From Mycobacterium sp. 1274761.0 (GTDB lineage Bacteria > Actinomycetota > Actinomycetes > Mycobacteriales > Mycobacteriaceae): a DNA stretch of 64,000 bases. The stretch spans positions 30,857 through 94,856 of the forward strand of contig NZ_LZMC01000082.1 in the NCBI RefSeq assembly GCF_001668615.1, written 5' to 3'. Below the pieces are notes generated by a model. The model saw only the letters and a list, made by a program, of their open reading frames with translations. It had not been told where the DNA came from and did no database searches. Position numbers and translations under genes: made by a program. This document shows, in pieces, positions 54,544-63,280 of the stretch. The stretch's first letter is position 1, and the number at the start of each line of letters is the position of its first letter.

Positions 54544-55464
54544 ATGAGATTCACGTTCACCCATCCGATGCACAGCCATCCTTACAATCCAGAGCTGGTC
54601 ACCGGAAGCGGCATCGCGACGGTCGCGGCGGCGGCGGAGGCGGCGGGCTTCCACGGCTTCGGCTTTACCGACCATCCGGCCCCGTCGCAACGATGGCTGG
54701 AGTCGGGCGGCCACGACGCGCTGGACCCGTTCGTGGCGATGGGGTTCGCCGCCGCACGCACGACGACCCTTCGCCTCATTCCCAACATAGTCGTGTTGCC
54801 GTACCGCAACCCCTTCGTGGTGGCCAAGTCGGGCGCGACGCTGGACCTGCTATCCGATGGGCGGTTCACACTCGCGGTGGGCGTGGGCTACCTGAAACGT
54901 GAATTCACTGCTCTTGGAGTCGAATTCGACGAACGCGCCACGCTGTTCGAAGAGGCGCTGGAGGTGATCCGCGCCATCTGGACCAGTGATGACATCAGCT
55001 ACGAAGGCCGTCACTTCTCAGCCAAGGGCATCACCGCTCATCCGCGCCCGGTGAGCCGGCCGCATCCGCCGATCTGGATCGGTGGCAACACCGCAGCGGC
55101 GCGGCAACGGGTGGCGACCTATGGTGACGGGTGGTGTCCGTTCGCCGCGCCTGCCGCGCTCGCCCAGACGGCCCGTACGGCGTCGCTGGATTCGGTGGAG
55201 ACTCTGGCCGATGGAATCGCCGACCTCAAACGCCGGCTGGACGATGCAGGCCGCGACCCGTCGAGCGTCGACATCACGTTCACCAACCTCGGCGGCGGTG
55301 ACCCGGCCAGTGACGACTTCAACGCCGACGCGTATCTGTCCGCGCTGGAGAAGCTCGACGCGATCGGCGTTACCTGGGTTCAGGTGGGCGTGCCAGGCGA
55401 CAGCCTGGCGCACGCGGTCGACGTGATCGAACGCTTCGGGAAGGCGGTCATCACACCGGCGTAA
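54544..55464 (+). CDS. LLM-class flavin/F420-dependent oxidoreductase B
   Basis: A 306-aa luciferase-like oxidoreductase. It has GFHGFGFTDHPAPSQRWLESGGHDALDPFVAMGFAAARTTTLRL, IVVLPYRNPFVVAKSGATLDLLSDGRF, GVGYLKREFTALGV and PPIWIGGNTAAARQRVATYGDGW, the standard TIGR03619/F420 pattern. It likely reduces or oxidises an island intermediate. About 106 bp separate it from the divergent LLM gene; I found no 30-bp element there. It converges with the thioesterase gene 3 bp away. Confidence 0.9.
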   Translation: MRFTFTHPMHSHPYNPELVTGSGIATVAAAAEAAGFHGFGFTDHPAPSQRWLESGGHDALDPFVAMGFAAARTTTLRLIPNIVVLPYRNPFVVAKSGATLDLLSDGRFTLAVGVGYLKREFTALGVEFDERATLFEEALEVIRAIWTSDDISYEGRHFSAKGITAHPRPVSRPHPPIWIGGNTAAARQRVATYGDGWCPFAAPAALAQTARTASLDSVETLADGIADLKRRLDDAGRDPSSVDITFTNLGGGDPASDDFNADAYLSALEKLDAIGVTWVQVGVPGDSLAHAVDVIERFGKAVITPA

Positions 55465-55467
55465 AAG

Positions 55468-56283
55468 TCACCGGTATGCGGTGACGCGGCCGACCAGCGC
55501 GACCGTGCCGTCGGCGCTGATCGCCTGGGCGTCGGCGACGCCGCTGCGCCGCCCGGTGCGCAGAGCCGTTCCCACATAACGCGATTCGTCGCCGCTGAGG
55601 AACTGTCGCAGAAAGTTCACCCGTAGCGATGCGGTGATCAACGGGCGGTCGGGTCGATTCGCGTTGAGCGCGGCCGAAGCGGCGAGCTCCAGTCCGGCGG
55701 CCGCTACACCGCCGTGCACGATGCCGAGGCTGTTGTTGAGCACCGGATTCGGCTGCTGATGAAGAACCGTCGAGCCGTTGCCCTCGTCGAGCCGCAGCGC
55801 CATGATCTCGACGAGATCGGTCGGCCGGACGCCGTCCACGGGTTCGGGCCACTCCTGTGGGAACTCGCCGGGATGCCTGACGTAGACCGAACGGACCGTG
55901 CCGACGCCGATCGCGGTGTCACCGATGGTCAGCTTGCACGTGCCGAACGCCGACGAACCCGTCGTCCCGATTGGCCTGGCCGTCGCGACCACCGGCAGAT
56001 CGGGCGCTGCGGCGATTTCGGTCAGCGCGGTCGGTGTCAGCTCGAGCGACAGCTCGCTGGACACCGTCCACTCGTCGTCGGCTCGTCGGTAGTGGTTGAC
56101 CAGACCCGCGACGTGGTCGACCAACACGGCGAGCGGTCCTGCGGTCGGAAATCCCGTGAGCGGATTGATCAAACCCGCTGCCGGCATCGAACTGACGAAC
56201 GGATCGGGGCTGTCGGCATGGTTGGCGATTCCGAACCTGCCCAGAGCCGTGTTGACGCCGTAGAGAACGGGCACTTCGGTCAT
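55468..56283 (-). CDS. Hot-dog fold thioesterase (PaaI/YbgC-like tandem)
   Basis: A 271-aa protein with two hot-dog domains. The first has PLTGFPTAGPLAVLVDHVAGLVNHYRRADDEWTVSSELSL; the second has NSLGIVHGGVAAAGLELAASAAL, where HGG is the PaaI-type motif, and SLRVNFLRQFLSGDESRYVG. It probably hydrolyses an acyl-CoA of the pathway. The ATG overlaps the NTF2-like stop by 4 nt, so both are driven from the element at 56778. Confidence 0.85.
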   Translation of the reverse strand: MTEVPVLYGVNTALGRFGIANHADSPDPFVSSMPAAGLINPLTGFPTAGPLAVLVDHVAGLVNHYRRADDEWTVSSELSLELTPTALTEIAAAPDLPVVATARPIGTTGSSAFGTCKLTIGDTAIGVGTVRSVYVRHPGEFPQEWPEPVDGVRPTDLVEIMALRLDEGNGSTVLHQQPNPVLNNSLGIVHGGVAAAGLELAASAALNANRPDRPLITASLRVNFLRQFLSGDESRYVGTALRTGRRSGVADAQAISADGTVALVGRVTAYR

Positions 56284-56771
56284 TTCATCACCTGGCGCGC
56301 CACCTTGCCGATCGCCTGCCGGAGCCGGCTCGAGATGTACACCGAGACAAAGGCATTGAAGACGTCCTCACGAAGCCGCGTCAGCGTTGAACTGGTGATG
56401 ACCCAGCGGCCGTCGACCTTCTCGTAGGTCTCGGTGTAATGGCCGTACCCATGCAGGTTCACCCCGGGCCCAAACCGGACCACGTCCTCCAGCGCCCAGA
56501 CACCGCGCGCGGTCGTTGGTGACGTCAGCTCGATCTCCGGCGCGTGCACCTGGTGCACCGTGGCCTGGTTGCGCAAACCCCTGCGGGTGAACGCGACGAA
56601 CTCGTCGGCGCCGCGAATCACCGTGCCGCCCGCCTGCGACGTGTCGCTGAGAAAGTCGTCGCCGAACAGGTTGCGCCACCCCTGCCAGTTCTTGGTGTCC
56701 AGCAGCCGGCAGTAGCGGGCCTTGAGCTGCTTGATCGCCTCGATCTCCAGCAGGGCGGTGCCGTCGTCCAT
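56280..56771 (-). CDS. SnoaL/NTF2-like protein 2
   Basis: A 163-aa NTF2-like protein: IKQLKARYCRLLDTKNWQGWRNLFGDDFLSDTSQ, then ATVHQVHAPEIELTSPTTARGVWALEDVV and GHYTETYEKVDGRWVITSSTLTRLRED. The His/Asp pocket residues of steroid-isomerase/dehydratase-like members may be present but cannot be assigned here. It starts 6 bp from a copy of the 30-bp element and is operonic with the hot-dog thioesterase. Confidence 0.85.
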   Translation of the reverse strand: MDDGTALLEIEAIKQLKARYCRLLDTKNWQGWRNLFGDDFLSDTSQAGGTVIRGADEFVAFTRRGLRNQATVHQVHAPEIELTSPTTARGVWALEDVVRFGPGVNLHGYGHYTETYEKVDGRWVITSSTLTRLREDVFNAFVSVYISSRLRQAIGKVARQVMK

Positions 56772-56777
56772 CTGCAG

Positions 56778-56807
56778 AGCGTGACATTCGGTGGCAGAGA
56801 TGTAAAG
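56778..56807. promoter_or_regulatory. 30-bp regulon element, copy 5 (minus orientation)
   Basis: Read on the minus strand this is CTTTACA-N14-TGTCACGCT, ending 6 bp before the NTF2-like gene start. Unlike copies 1-4 it lies upstream of a single operon; the gene on its other side (P450, ending at 56880) points toward it. Confidence 0.82.
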
Positions 56808-56879
56808 TTCACATGTGAATCAAGGGTGATCTCCCCGCAGACACGGCGTGTTATGGCGTCCGCCTATCGCGACCTGCTG

Positions 56880-58076
56880 TCACGCAGGGATGAGTTTGAG
56901 CGGCATGCGTTCGTGGCGCCGAATGATGTTGTTGAGCGCCCAAGTCGGCTCCGCAGTCAGCTCGATCCGGTTAACGCGATCGAGCAGCGCGCGCAGCATC
57001 GCTGTCGTTTCCAACCGCGCCAGGCTCTGACCGGCGCAGGCGTGTGCGCCTTGCCCGAAACCGAGATGGCGGTTGGCGTCCCGGCGGATGTCGAAGGTGT
57101 CCGGGTCCTCCCATTCGCGCTGGTCGCGGTTGGCAGACGCATACATCACCAGCACCCGGGAGCCCGCCGGAATTTGGACGCCGGCGATCTCAGCGTCACA
57201 CCGCGCGTGACGGGCGAACGCGCGCAACGGGGCCTCATACCGGATCACCTCGTTCACCGCGTTGTTGACCAGCGACGGGTTCTCCTTGAGGATCCGCCAC
57301 TGTTCGGAGTGTGTGGCGAACAGATACAGCGCGCTGGAGATCGCGCTGATGGTGGTGTCTAGCGACGGGGCGATGTAGTCGATCATCAACGGCGCGCACT
57401 CGGCATGGGACAGCTTGCCCGCATCCGCGGCGGTGAGCAGCTCATGGGCCATGCTGCCTTCGATCACGCTGCGTTGGCGGACAACCCGCTTGGCGAACCG
57501 CAGCATCTGCAGGGACGACGGAGCCGACTTGATGGCCTGCTTGTTGAGCGGACCAAGGATGTCGAAAGTGGCCGCGCCCCAGCGTAATAAGTTGTCGCGC
57601 TCATCGCGTGGCCAGCCCACCAGGTCGGGCACGACCGCGTGCGGCAGCGCTGAGGCCAGGTCTTCGACACCGTCGACCTCGCTCCGCTCGATGGCTGACG
57701 CGACGACGTCGGCGGCGAGCTGGTCGACGTTGTCGCTGATGGCTCGCAGCGCGCGGGGCAGCATCCGGTGGGCCACCAGCTTGCGTCGCTGATCGTGTTC
57801 GGTGCCGTCGCTGATCAGCGTCGTGCCGCGGGACATCCGATTGGTGATCGGATTGAGCGCCACACCCTTGCCCGACACGAACGTCTTGTCGTCGCGCAAA
57901 ACCGCTTTGCATTCGGCGAACCGGGGAAGCGCATAGAGCCGGTGTCGGGACAGCCACACCACCGGACCTTGTTCGCGCATCCGCGCGTAGTGCGGATACG
58001 GATCGACGATGGCGTCGGGAGTGTAGATGTTCGCCGAATACGCCGGAACACCGTTCGGAGGTGCGATGCGTATCAT
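56880..58076 (-). CDS. Cytochrome P450 (meta-cleavage operon)
   Basis: A 398-aa P450, last gene of a four-gene operon. The haem loop is FGQGAHACAG with Cys near residue 346, ExxR is NEVIRY, and the I-helix reads IAPSLDTTISAI, lacking the usual (A/G)Gx(D/E)T glycines. The threonine pair is kept. ATG 58076 overlaps the upstream hydroxylase stop (ATGA). It may carry out O-demethylation or ring hydroxylation of an aromatic substrate, feeding the dioxygenase; this is inferred from context. Confidence 0.9.
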   Translation of the reverse strand: MIRIAPPNGVPAYSANIYTPDAIVDPYPHYARMREQGPVVWLSRHRLYALPRFAECKAVLRDDKTFVSGKGVALNPITNRMSRGTTLISDGTEHDQRRKLVAHRMLPRALRAISDNVDQLAADVVASAIERSEVDGVEDLASALPHAVVPDLVGWPRDERDNLLRWGAATFDILGPLNKQAIKSAPSSLQMLRFAKRVVRQRSVIEGSMAHELLTAADAGKLSHAECAPLMIDYIAPSLDTTISAISSALYLFATHSEQWRILKENPSLVNNAVNEVIRYEAPLRAFARHARCDAEIAGVQIPAGSRVLVMYASANRDQREWEDPDTFDIRRDANRHLGFGQGAHACAGQSLARLETTAMLRALLDRVNRIELTAEPTWALNNIIRRHERMPLKLIPA

Positions 58077-59596
58077 CGTTCCCCTGGCGCGAATGTGGGT
58101 GTCCAGTCGCACAGTTCGTCGATGTTGCGGCCGGCTCGCATCACGGTCCGGTCCGGCCGCACGACCGCCGCGGTCGCGTGACCGCGGCGCAGCCAGTCGG
58201 CGAGTTCGGTTTCTGCCGCTGCGACATGGATGGCGGCACCGCGTTGTTCGAGGCGACTGCGCTGTTGCCCGTCGAGGGCCACCGCCGAGACGAACCCAAA
58301 GCCGTTGCCTAGTTTGTCATCGAGAGGCCGACCGTCCGACAGCACCGCGTTGGGGCACAGCGTGCCCGCCAGATGCGGCCGCCGATGCCCTCGGTGTACG
58401 AGCGCGGAGCGATGAAGTGGAGGTGTTGAGCTGTCGATAATTCTGTCGCGCAGGCCGGGGATGTGGTGCAGCTGCGGAACGACCATGCGCCGGATCAGGT
58501 TGCCGAGTTCGCCGCCGGACGTCATCGCGCGGCTGACGGTGAGGGCAAGCCGAATCAGCGCACCGGCATGCGGCTTTCGCTCCTGCTCGTAAGTGTCGAG
58601 GACCATTGCGTCCAGGTCGCCCGTCAGCACGCCGGCCAGCTTCCAGGACAGGTTCATGGCATCGCGCAGGCCGGCGCCCATGCCTTGCCCGATGAACGGC
58701 GGGGTGAGATGGGCGGCGTCTCCGAGCAGAAAGACGTTGTAGCGCCGCCACATGTCGGCGATCTGTGCCCGGAAGGTGTACTCCGTGACGCGGATCAGCT
58801 CGAGTTGGTCGTCTGACGCGTGCGCCGTCCACGGTGCGATCAGCGGTCGCAGCGACGCCAGGCTCGCGAAGTCCTCGACGGTTTCGCCAGGCAGCAGTCG
58901 AAACTCCCAGCGGTAACGGCTCTGTCCGATCCGCATGTATGTACTCGCACGCACCGGGTCGCACACCTGATGCACGCCGTCCCACAGGTCGAGCTCGGTC
59001 TCGGTGGCCACATCCACCACCAGCCAGCGTTGCTCGAAATTCAAATCACGCATGGCAGAGCCGATTTCGGCGCGGACAACGCTGTTCGCCCCGTCACAAC
59101 CCAGCACGTATCTGGCATCGACGGTGTGTTGACGACCGTCGATGCGGTCCGTGTAGTGGAGCCGCACGCGGCCGTCGCCGTGGTCGGTGACACCGGTGAC
59201 TTCGGCGTTGACGCGAAGCGTGGCGTGCGGGAACCGTTTGAGGTTGGTCCGCAGCAGCGCTTCGAGCTCCGGCTGGTCGAACATGTTTGCTTGCGGGTAT
59301 CCGTTGACGCTGCACGCGGTGTCACGGGGGAACTCAGCAAGCACGCGCATCGTGTTGTCCAGCAGTCGTAGTCCGTGCGCCGGGCGTGAGATCGCGGCGA
59401 ATTCGTCGGCGATGCCCAACCTGGCAATGATTCGGTGGATTTCGTCGTCGAGGTGAACGGCGCGTGGCTGCGGATAGACGTCGGCCCATCGATCGAGCAC
59501 GAGGGTCTCGACACCGTATTGCGCCAGCAGGGTGGCGGCGGTGATACCCGTCGGCCCCGCGCCGACGATGGCGACCGGGACGCTGGTGCGTGTCAC
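58073..59596 (-). CDS. FAD-dependent aromatic hydroxylase (MhpA-like)
   Basis: A 507-aa class A flavoprotein monooxygenase related to 3-(3-hydroxyphenyl)propionate hydroxylase. The FAD motif is GAGPTG near residue 11, the DG motif is GCDGANSVVRAEIG, and the GD motif is LLGDAAHLTPPFIGQGMGAGLRDAMNLSWKL. A thioredoxin-like C-terminal domain follows. It should hydroxylate a phenol to a catechol, the substrate of the neighbouring extradiol dioxygenase. The GTG start overlaps the FAH-family stop (GTGA). Confidence 0.9.
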   Translation of the reverse strand: MTRTSVPVAIVGAGPTGITAATLLAQYGVETLVLDRWADVYPQPRAVHLDDEIHRIIARLGIADEFAAISRPAHGLRLLDNTMRVLAEFPRDTACSVNGYPQANMFDQPELEALLRTNLKRFPHATLRVNAEVTGVTDHGDGRVRLHYTDRIDGRQHTVDARYVLGCDGANSVVRAEIGSAMRDLNFEQRWLVVDVATETELDLWDGVHQVCDPVRASTYMRIGQSRYRWEFRLLPGETVEDFASLASLRPLIAPWTAHASDDQLELIRVTEYTFRAQIADMWRRYNVFLLGDAAHLTPPFIGQGMGAGLRDAMNLSWKLAGVLTGDLDAMVLDTYEQERKPHAGALIRLALTVSRAMTSGGELGNLIRRMVVPQLHHIPGLRDRIIDSSTPPLHRSALVHRGHRRPHLAGTLCPNAVLSDGRPLDDKLGNGFGFVSAVALDGQQRSRLEQRGAAIHVAAAETELADWLRRGHATAAVVRPDRTVMRAGRNIDELCDWTPTFAPGER

Positions 59597-60531
59597 CCGT
59601 ACCTCACGGCGGTGCGCTGCGAACCGAGATCGATGGCGCCGTCGTCGGTGGCGATTGTCAGTTCTACGACATCGCCGTCGTGCAGGTACTTGGTGTTGCC
59701 GGCCTGGCGGTTGAAGAACGCCTTCCACTTCACCGCGGGCGGCAGCAGGTTGCCGATAATTTCGATGGGTTTCGCAGGCGCGCTCAGCGCGGTGCCTGCC
59801 GGGGTGCCGGTCATCACCAGATCGCCGGCGTCGAGGTGCTGAAATCGGCTCAGCGCCTGCAGGGCCTGTAGCGGGGGGTAGATCATGTCGCCGTCGACAA
59901 CCATGTTCTGCCGAACCTCGCCGTTGACCCGCAGCTGCAGCCGCAGATCGCTGAAGCGCTTCAGCTCGTCTGCCTCGAGCAGGACCAGCGCGGGCCCGAC
60001 TGGCGTGAACGTGGGGTAGGACTTGGCTTCGTAGAACTGCGTCTGGGGGAGCTGCACGTCGCGGGCGGACACGTCGTTGGTGACAACGATGCCCGCGATG
60101 TAGTCGGCCAGGTTGTGCTCGGTGACGCTTGTCCCCACTGGCAGTTCCCGCCCGATAACCAGGCCGATCTCGACCTCGTAGTCCAGAAACCTCACGTGCG
60201 AGGGCTTGACGATGTCGTCGTGCGGCCCGCTGATCGACCCGGACGACTTCCGAAAGAACGTCAACGGGATCGACTTTGGGTTCATACCGGCGTCGGCGAC
60301 GTGCGAGGCGTAATTCGTCATCTGCGCGATGACACGGCACGGCGCCGTGACCGGTGCCACGAGTTCGAGGCTGTCAACGGGCACGGTGGCGGTGCTCCGG
60401 CCTGCGGCTTCGACGGCGGCCCGATCGGCGATCAGCTCACCGGTGGTGGCCGCCGTCGTCACGATTTTGGCTGCGCCCGTTGCGGTCTGGACCCACCATG
60501 CGTCGGCGGTGCGCAAGATGGAAGTGGTCAT
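59593..60531 (-). CDS. Fumarylacetoacetate-hydrolase-fold hydrolase/hydratase
   Basis: A 312-aa FAH-family enzyme. The metal site is visible as DYEVEIGLVIG (the two Glu) with the Asp in TNDVSARD. Other blocks are FFRKSSGSISGP, EAKSYPTFTPVGPALV and GDLVMTGTPAG. Such enzymes hydrate 2-hydroxypentadienoates or hydrolyse beta-diketo acids after ring cleavage, fitting the meta-cleavage context. The ATG overlaps the dioxygenase stop. Confidence 0.92.
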   Translation of the reverse strand: MTTSILRTADAWWVQTATGAAKIVTTAATTGELIADRAAVEAAGRSTATVPVDSLELVAPVTAPCRVIAQMTNYASHVADAGMNPKSIPLTFFRKSSGSISGPHDDIVKPSHVRFLDYEVEIGLVIGRELPVGTSVTEHNLADYIAGIVVTNDVSARDVQLPQTQFYEAKSYPTFTPVGPALVLLEADELKRFSDLRLQLRVNGEVRQNMVVDGDMIYPPLQALQALSRFQHLDAGDLVMTGTPAGTALSAPAKPIEIIGNLLPPAVKWKAFFNRQAGNTKYLHDGDVVELTIATDDGAIDLGSQRTAVRYG

Positions 60532-61658
60532 GAGTTGGCTACTTTCAGGAGGCCGCGCAGACGGGTGAGGGTGAACTCATTGGTGGTGCGCAGTGCGTTG
60601 ACGACGGAGAGAGCTTCGTAAGGGAGCGCGCCAGGATTGATGCCGAGGAAGTCCTTGGTCACGGGAGGACCCCATTGCGCAAGGCCGCTGGCCGTGAAGG
60701 GCGCCCAGCCGGGCTCGAGCGTGTTGTCGAACATGTCGCCGTCGGCGAAATGCTCGACAAGGAAACCGTCCGGATCACGCCAGTAGTCGAAGAGCTGGCT
60801 GCCCTGGATGTGGCGACCGATTCCCCAGGAGCGGAAATATCCGTTCTCCCGGAGATATTCGCCGCCCGCGGCGAGGGCATCGAGATCGCAGACCTGGTAT
60901 GCCGAGTGCACGTAACGGCTGCTGGGTCCCAATGCCAGCGCGAGGGTGTGATGGTCGGCAGGGGTGGAGCCGCGGTCGCAGCGGATGAAGCTCATCACCG
61001 GCCCACGAGCGCGCTGGCCGGGATAGAAGAGGAAGTCGCTGACGATCATGCCGAGGGTGTCGAGGTAGAAGTCAAGCGCCTCACGGTATTTGGTGGTCTG
61101 CAAGACGACGTGGCCCAGCCGCTGGACGCTTGCGGGCATTCTCGACGGGCGTTGTGTGGCGTTGATGCGGTTGAGTTGGTGGCCCGCGTTGACGATCAAC
61201 GGTTGCTGCGGGGGGAGCGCGGCCAACTCGTGGGTGCCAGCGACGACGCGGACCGGTAGCCCGCTCGGGTCGATCAGATCGACGGAAACGCCTCCCAGGG
61301 AATCGGGCAGCGGTTTGACGCTTCTTCCTGTCGCTTCAGCCAGCCGAAGGACGTCTACGTCGTCGACCGCCTTGAACGCCGTCCCGACGAAACGCGACTT
61401 GTCGCCGCGCCGCAGCAGCACGCACGGCGAACCGGCGTCGGTACCGCGCAAGTGCAGCTCGCCGGGTGTGCGTAGCACGGTGGTGAAACCGAATGCGCGG
61501 GCGAAGGCTTCGGCGCGGCCGAGGTCGGGTTTTTCGAACTCGAGCCAGGCGATGTCGGCGATCTTGATGACCGGATTGCGCGACCGACCGGTGTGCTCAC
61601 CTGGCTGCCCGCCGGCTTCGCTGTGCAGCTCGTTGTGGGCGCCTACGGTGCCGCTCAT
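60528..61658 (-). CDS. Extradiol ring-cleavage dioxygenase (VOC fold)
   Basis: A 376-aa two-domain vicinal-oxygen-chelate dioxygenase that should cleave a catechol next to the diol. The Fe(II) ligands appear in the C-terminal domain as His183 (RLGHVVLQT), His237 (PADHHTLAL) and Glu302 (FLVEHF). The N-terminal domain is the usual non-catalytic copy. About 30 extra residues precede the first domain. ATG 61658 is preceded by AAGGAGGTCTCG. First gene of the operon, divergent from its TetR. Confidence 0.92.
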   Translation of the reverse strand: MSGTVGAHNELHSEAGGQPGEHTGRSRNPVIKIADIAWLEFEKPDLGRAEAFARAFGFTTVLRTPGELHLRGTDAGSPCVLLRRGDKSRFVGTAFKAVDDVDVLRLAEATGRSVKPLPDSLGGVSVDLIDPSGLPVRVVAGTHELAALPPQQPLIVNAGHQLNRINATQRPSRMPASVQRLGHVVLQTTKYREALDFYLDTLGMIVSDFLFYPGQRARGPVMSFIRCDRGSTPADHHTLALALGPSSRYVHSAYQVCDLDALAAGGEYLRENGYFRSWGIGRHIQGSQLFDYWRDPDGFLVEHFADGDMFDNTLEPGWAPFTASGLAQWGPPVTKDFLGINPGALPYEALSVVNALRTTNEFTLTRLRGLLKVANS

Positions 61659-61715
61659 CGAGACCTCCTTGAGAAGTTGACGAAATCGTCACATATAAAA
61701 AAGGGATCCGTCAAC

Positions 61716-61748
61716 AGTTTCTGACGAAACTCTCAAAACTGACAGTTT
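61716..61748. promoter_or_regulatory. Two adjacent palindromes, probable TetR operators
   Basis: AGTTTC-TGAC-GAAACT (61716-61731) is a perfect 6-4-6 inverted repeat. AAACTG-A-CAGTTT (61736-61748) is a perfect 13-bp palindrome. ACAGTTTCTG occurs twice. They lie between the dioxygenase operon (start 61658) and the tetR gene (61757), so they probably bind that TetR. The sequence is unlike the 30-bp element, so this is a separate regulatory unit. Confidence 0.72.
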
Positions 61749-61756
61749 CTGCTACC

Positions 61757-62425
61757 GTGTCAGGCGTGACCGACCTATCCGAGGCGCCCGTGAATCGGCT
61801 GGAACGGCGCAAACAGCGCACCCGTAACGCCTTGCTCAAGGCTGCGCAGTCCTTCATCGCCGCAGGCAAGGTTAATGTGCCGGTACTGGAGATCACCCAG
61901 GCGGCCGACGTAGGGATGGGGTCCTTCTATAACCACTTCGAGAGCAAGGAGCAGTTGTTCGACGCCGCTGTCGCCGAGGTACTCGACGCCCACGGCGCGC
62001 TTCTGGACCACCTGACCGCACCTCTCGACGATCCGGCTGAGACGTTCGCATGCAGCTTCCGCCTCACCGGCCGGCTGTTCCGCCGACGCCCGCAGGAGAG
62101 CCAGATACTCCTGGCCAACGGCATGGCCCTGCTCTCGTCTGAGCGTGGGGTGGCTCCGCGCGCTCTGCGCGATATCCGAGCGGCTGTGCAGGCGGGCCGC
62201 TTCACCGTCGAGGATCCTGAACTCGCGCTGGCGGTGGCTGGCGGGGCGCTCCTCGGGCTGGGCAACCTGCTGCGCAACGAGCCCGACCGAGACGACACGG
62301 CGGCCGTGGACGCGGTGACCAAGGACGTCCTGCGTCTGTTCGGCCTTTCCGAGGAGGAGGCGCGCGAGATCTGTCAGCGTCCGCTGCCTGATCTTGACGG
62401 AGCCGAACTGTCCGACTCCGCCTGA
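61757..62425 (+). CDS. TetR-family regulator of the meta-cleavage operon
   Basis: A 222-aa TetR protein. The helix-turn-helix is VPVLEITQAADVGMGSFYNHFESKEQLF, followed by a helical ligand-binding part and a long acidic tail (DLDGAELSDSA). It starts with GTG at 61757 or 61766. It is divergent from the dioxygenase operon across two palindromes and should repress that operon and itself until an aromatic ligand binds. Confidence 0.88.
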   Translation: MSGVTDLSEAPVNRLERRKQRTRNALLKAAQSFIAAGKVNVPVLEITQAADVGMGSFYNHFESKEQLFDAAVAEVLDAHGALLDHLTAPLDDPAETFACSFRLTGRLFRRRPQESQILLANGMALLSSERGVAPRALRDIRAAVQAGRFTVEDPELALAVAGGALLGLGNLLRNEPDRDDTAAVDAVTKDVLRLFGLSEEEAREICQRPLPDLDGAELSDSA

Positions 62426-62485
62426 GCAGGGAATCGTCTGCAAAGACTTGCATCGGGTCCGGTGTTGCGGCTTTCATGTCATGTC

Positions 62486-63271
62486 ATGCCCGAATTGGAT
62501 CGCCGCAGCATGATGTTGTTGTCCGGAGTCGGCCTGTTGTCAGCAGCGTTGCCGCTGCCAAAGGCCGGCGCCGCCGCCCCCTACATCTTCGAGGACAATT
62601 TCGACGGACCTGCGGGTTCTGCCCCCGATCCGTCGAAGTGGGCCGTGTCGAAGGCGCGCGAGACCATGAAGGACCCGACGTTCTGGGAGCTGCCCGAAAA
62701 CGTTGGCCAGTACCGCGACGACCGCCGCAACGTGTTCCTCGACGGCAAATCCAACCTTGTGATCAAGGCCTTCAAGGAAGGACCGACCTACTACGGCGGC
62801 AAGATCTACAGCCTGTGGGAGGGCGGGGTCGGCCACACCTGGGAGGCCCGGGTCAAGTTCGAGTGCCTGACGCCCGGGGCGTGGCCGGCGTTCTGGCTGT
62901 CCAGCGACGCGGACGGCGAGATTGACATCATCGAGTGGTACGGCAACGGCAATTGGCCCTCGGGCACCACGGTGCACGCCAAAGCCAACGGGTCGGAGTG
63001 GGAAACCAAGAACGTCGCGCTCGACACGGCATGGCATACGTGGCGAGTCTTGTGGGACGAAAAGGGCATGAAGTTCTGGCAGGACTATAAGGACGGCGCT
63101 GCGCCCTACTTCACCGTCGCGGCGGACGCCATGGCCGATTGGCCGTTCAACAACCCCGGTTACAAGGTCTTCCCGATCTTCAACCTCGCCGTCGCCGGCT
63201 CCGGTGGCGGTGACCCGAGCGGGGGCACCTATCCCGTTCAGATGCTCGTCGACTGGATTCGCGTCTGGTAG
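62486..63271 (+). CDS. Exported GH16 beta-glucanase (Rv0315-like)
   Basis: A 261-aa glycoside hydrolase family 16 protein. A Tat-like signal (DRRSMMLLSG, cleavage near residue 30) precedes a jelly-roll domain. The catalytic motif ExDxxE is Glu145-Ile-Asp-Ile-Ile-Glu150, followed by WYG; PAFWLSSDADG and WHTWRVLWDEKGMKFW also fit. It should cut beta-1,3(-1,4)-glucans. ATG 62486 is used since it puts the twin-Arg close to the N-terminus; GTG 62462 is possible. It resembles Rv0315. Confidence 0.9.
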   Translation: MPELDRRSMMLLSGVGLLSAALPLPKAGAAAPYIFEDNFDGPAGSAPDPSKWAVSKARETMKDPTFWELPENVGQYRDDRRNVFLDGKSNLVIKAFKEGPTYYGGKIYSLWEGGVGHTWEARVKFECLTPGAWPAFWLSSDADGEIDIIEWYGNGNWPSGTTVHAKANGSEWETKNVALDTAWHTWRVLWDEKGMKFWQDYKDGAAPYFTVAADAMADWPFNNPGYKVFPIFNLAVAGSGGGDPSGGTYPVQMLVDWIRVW

Positions 63272-63280
63272 CGCGGCGCG

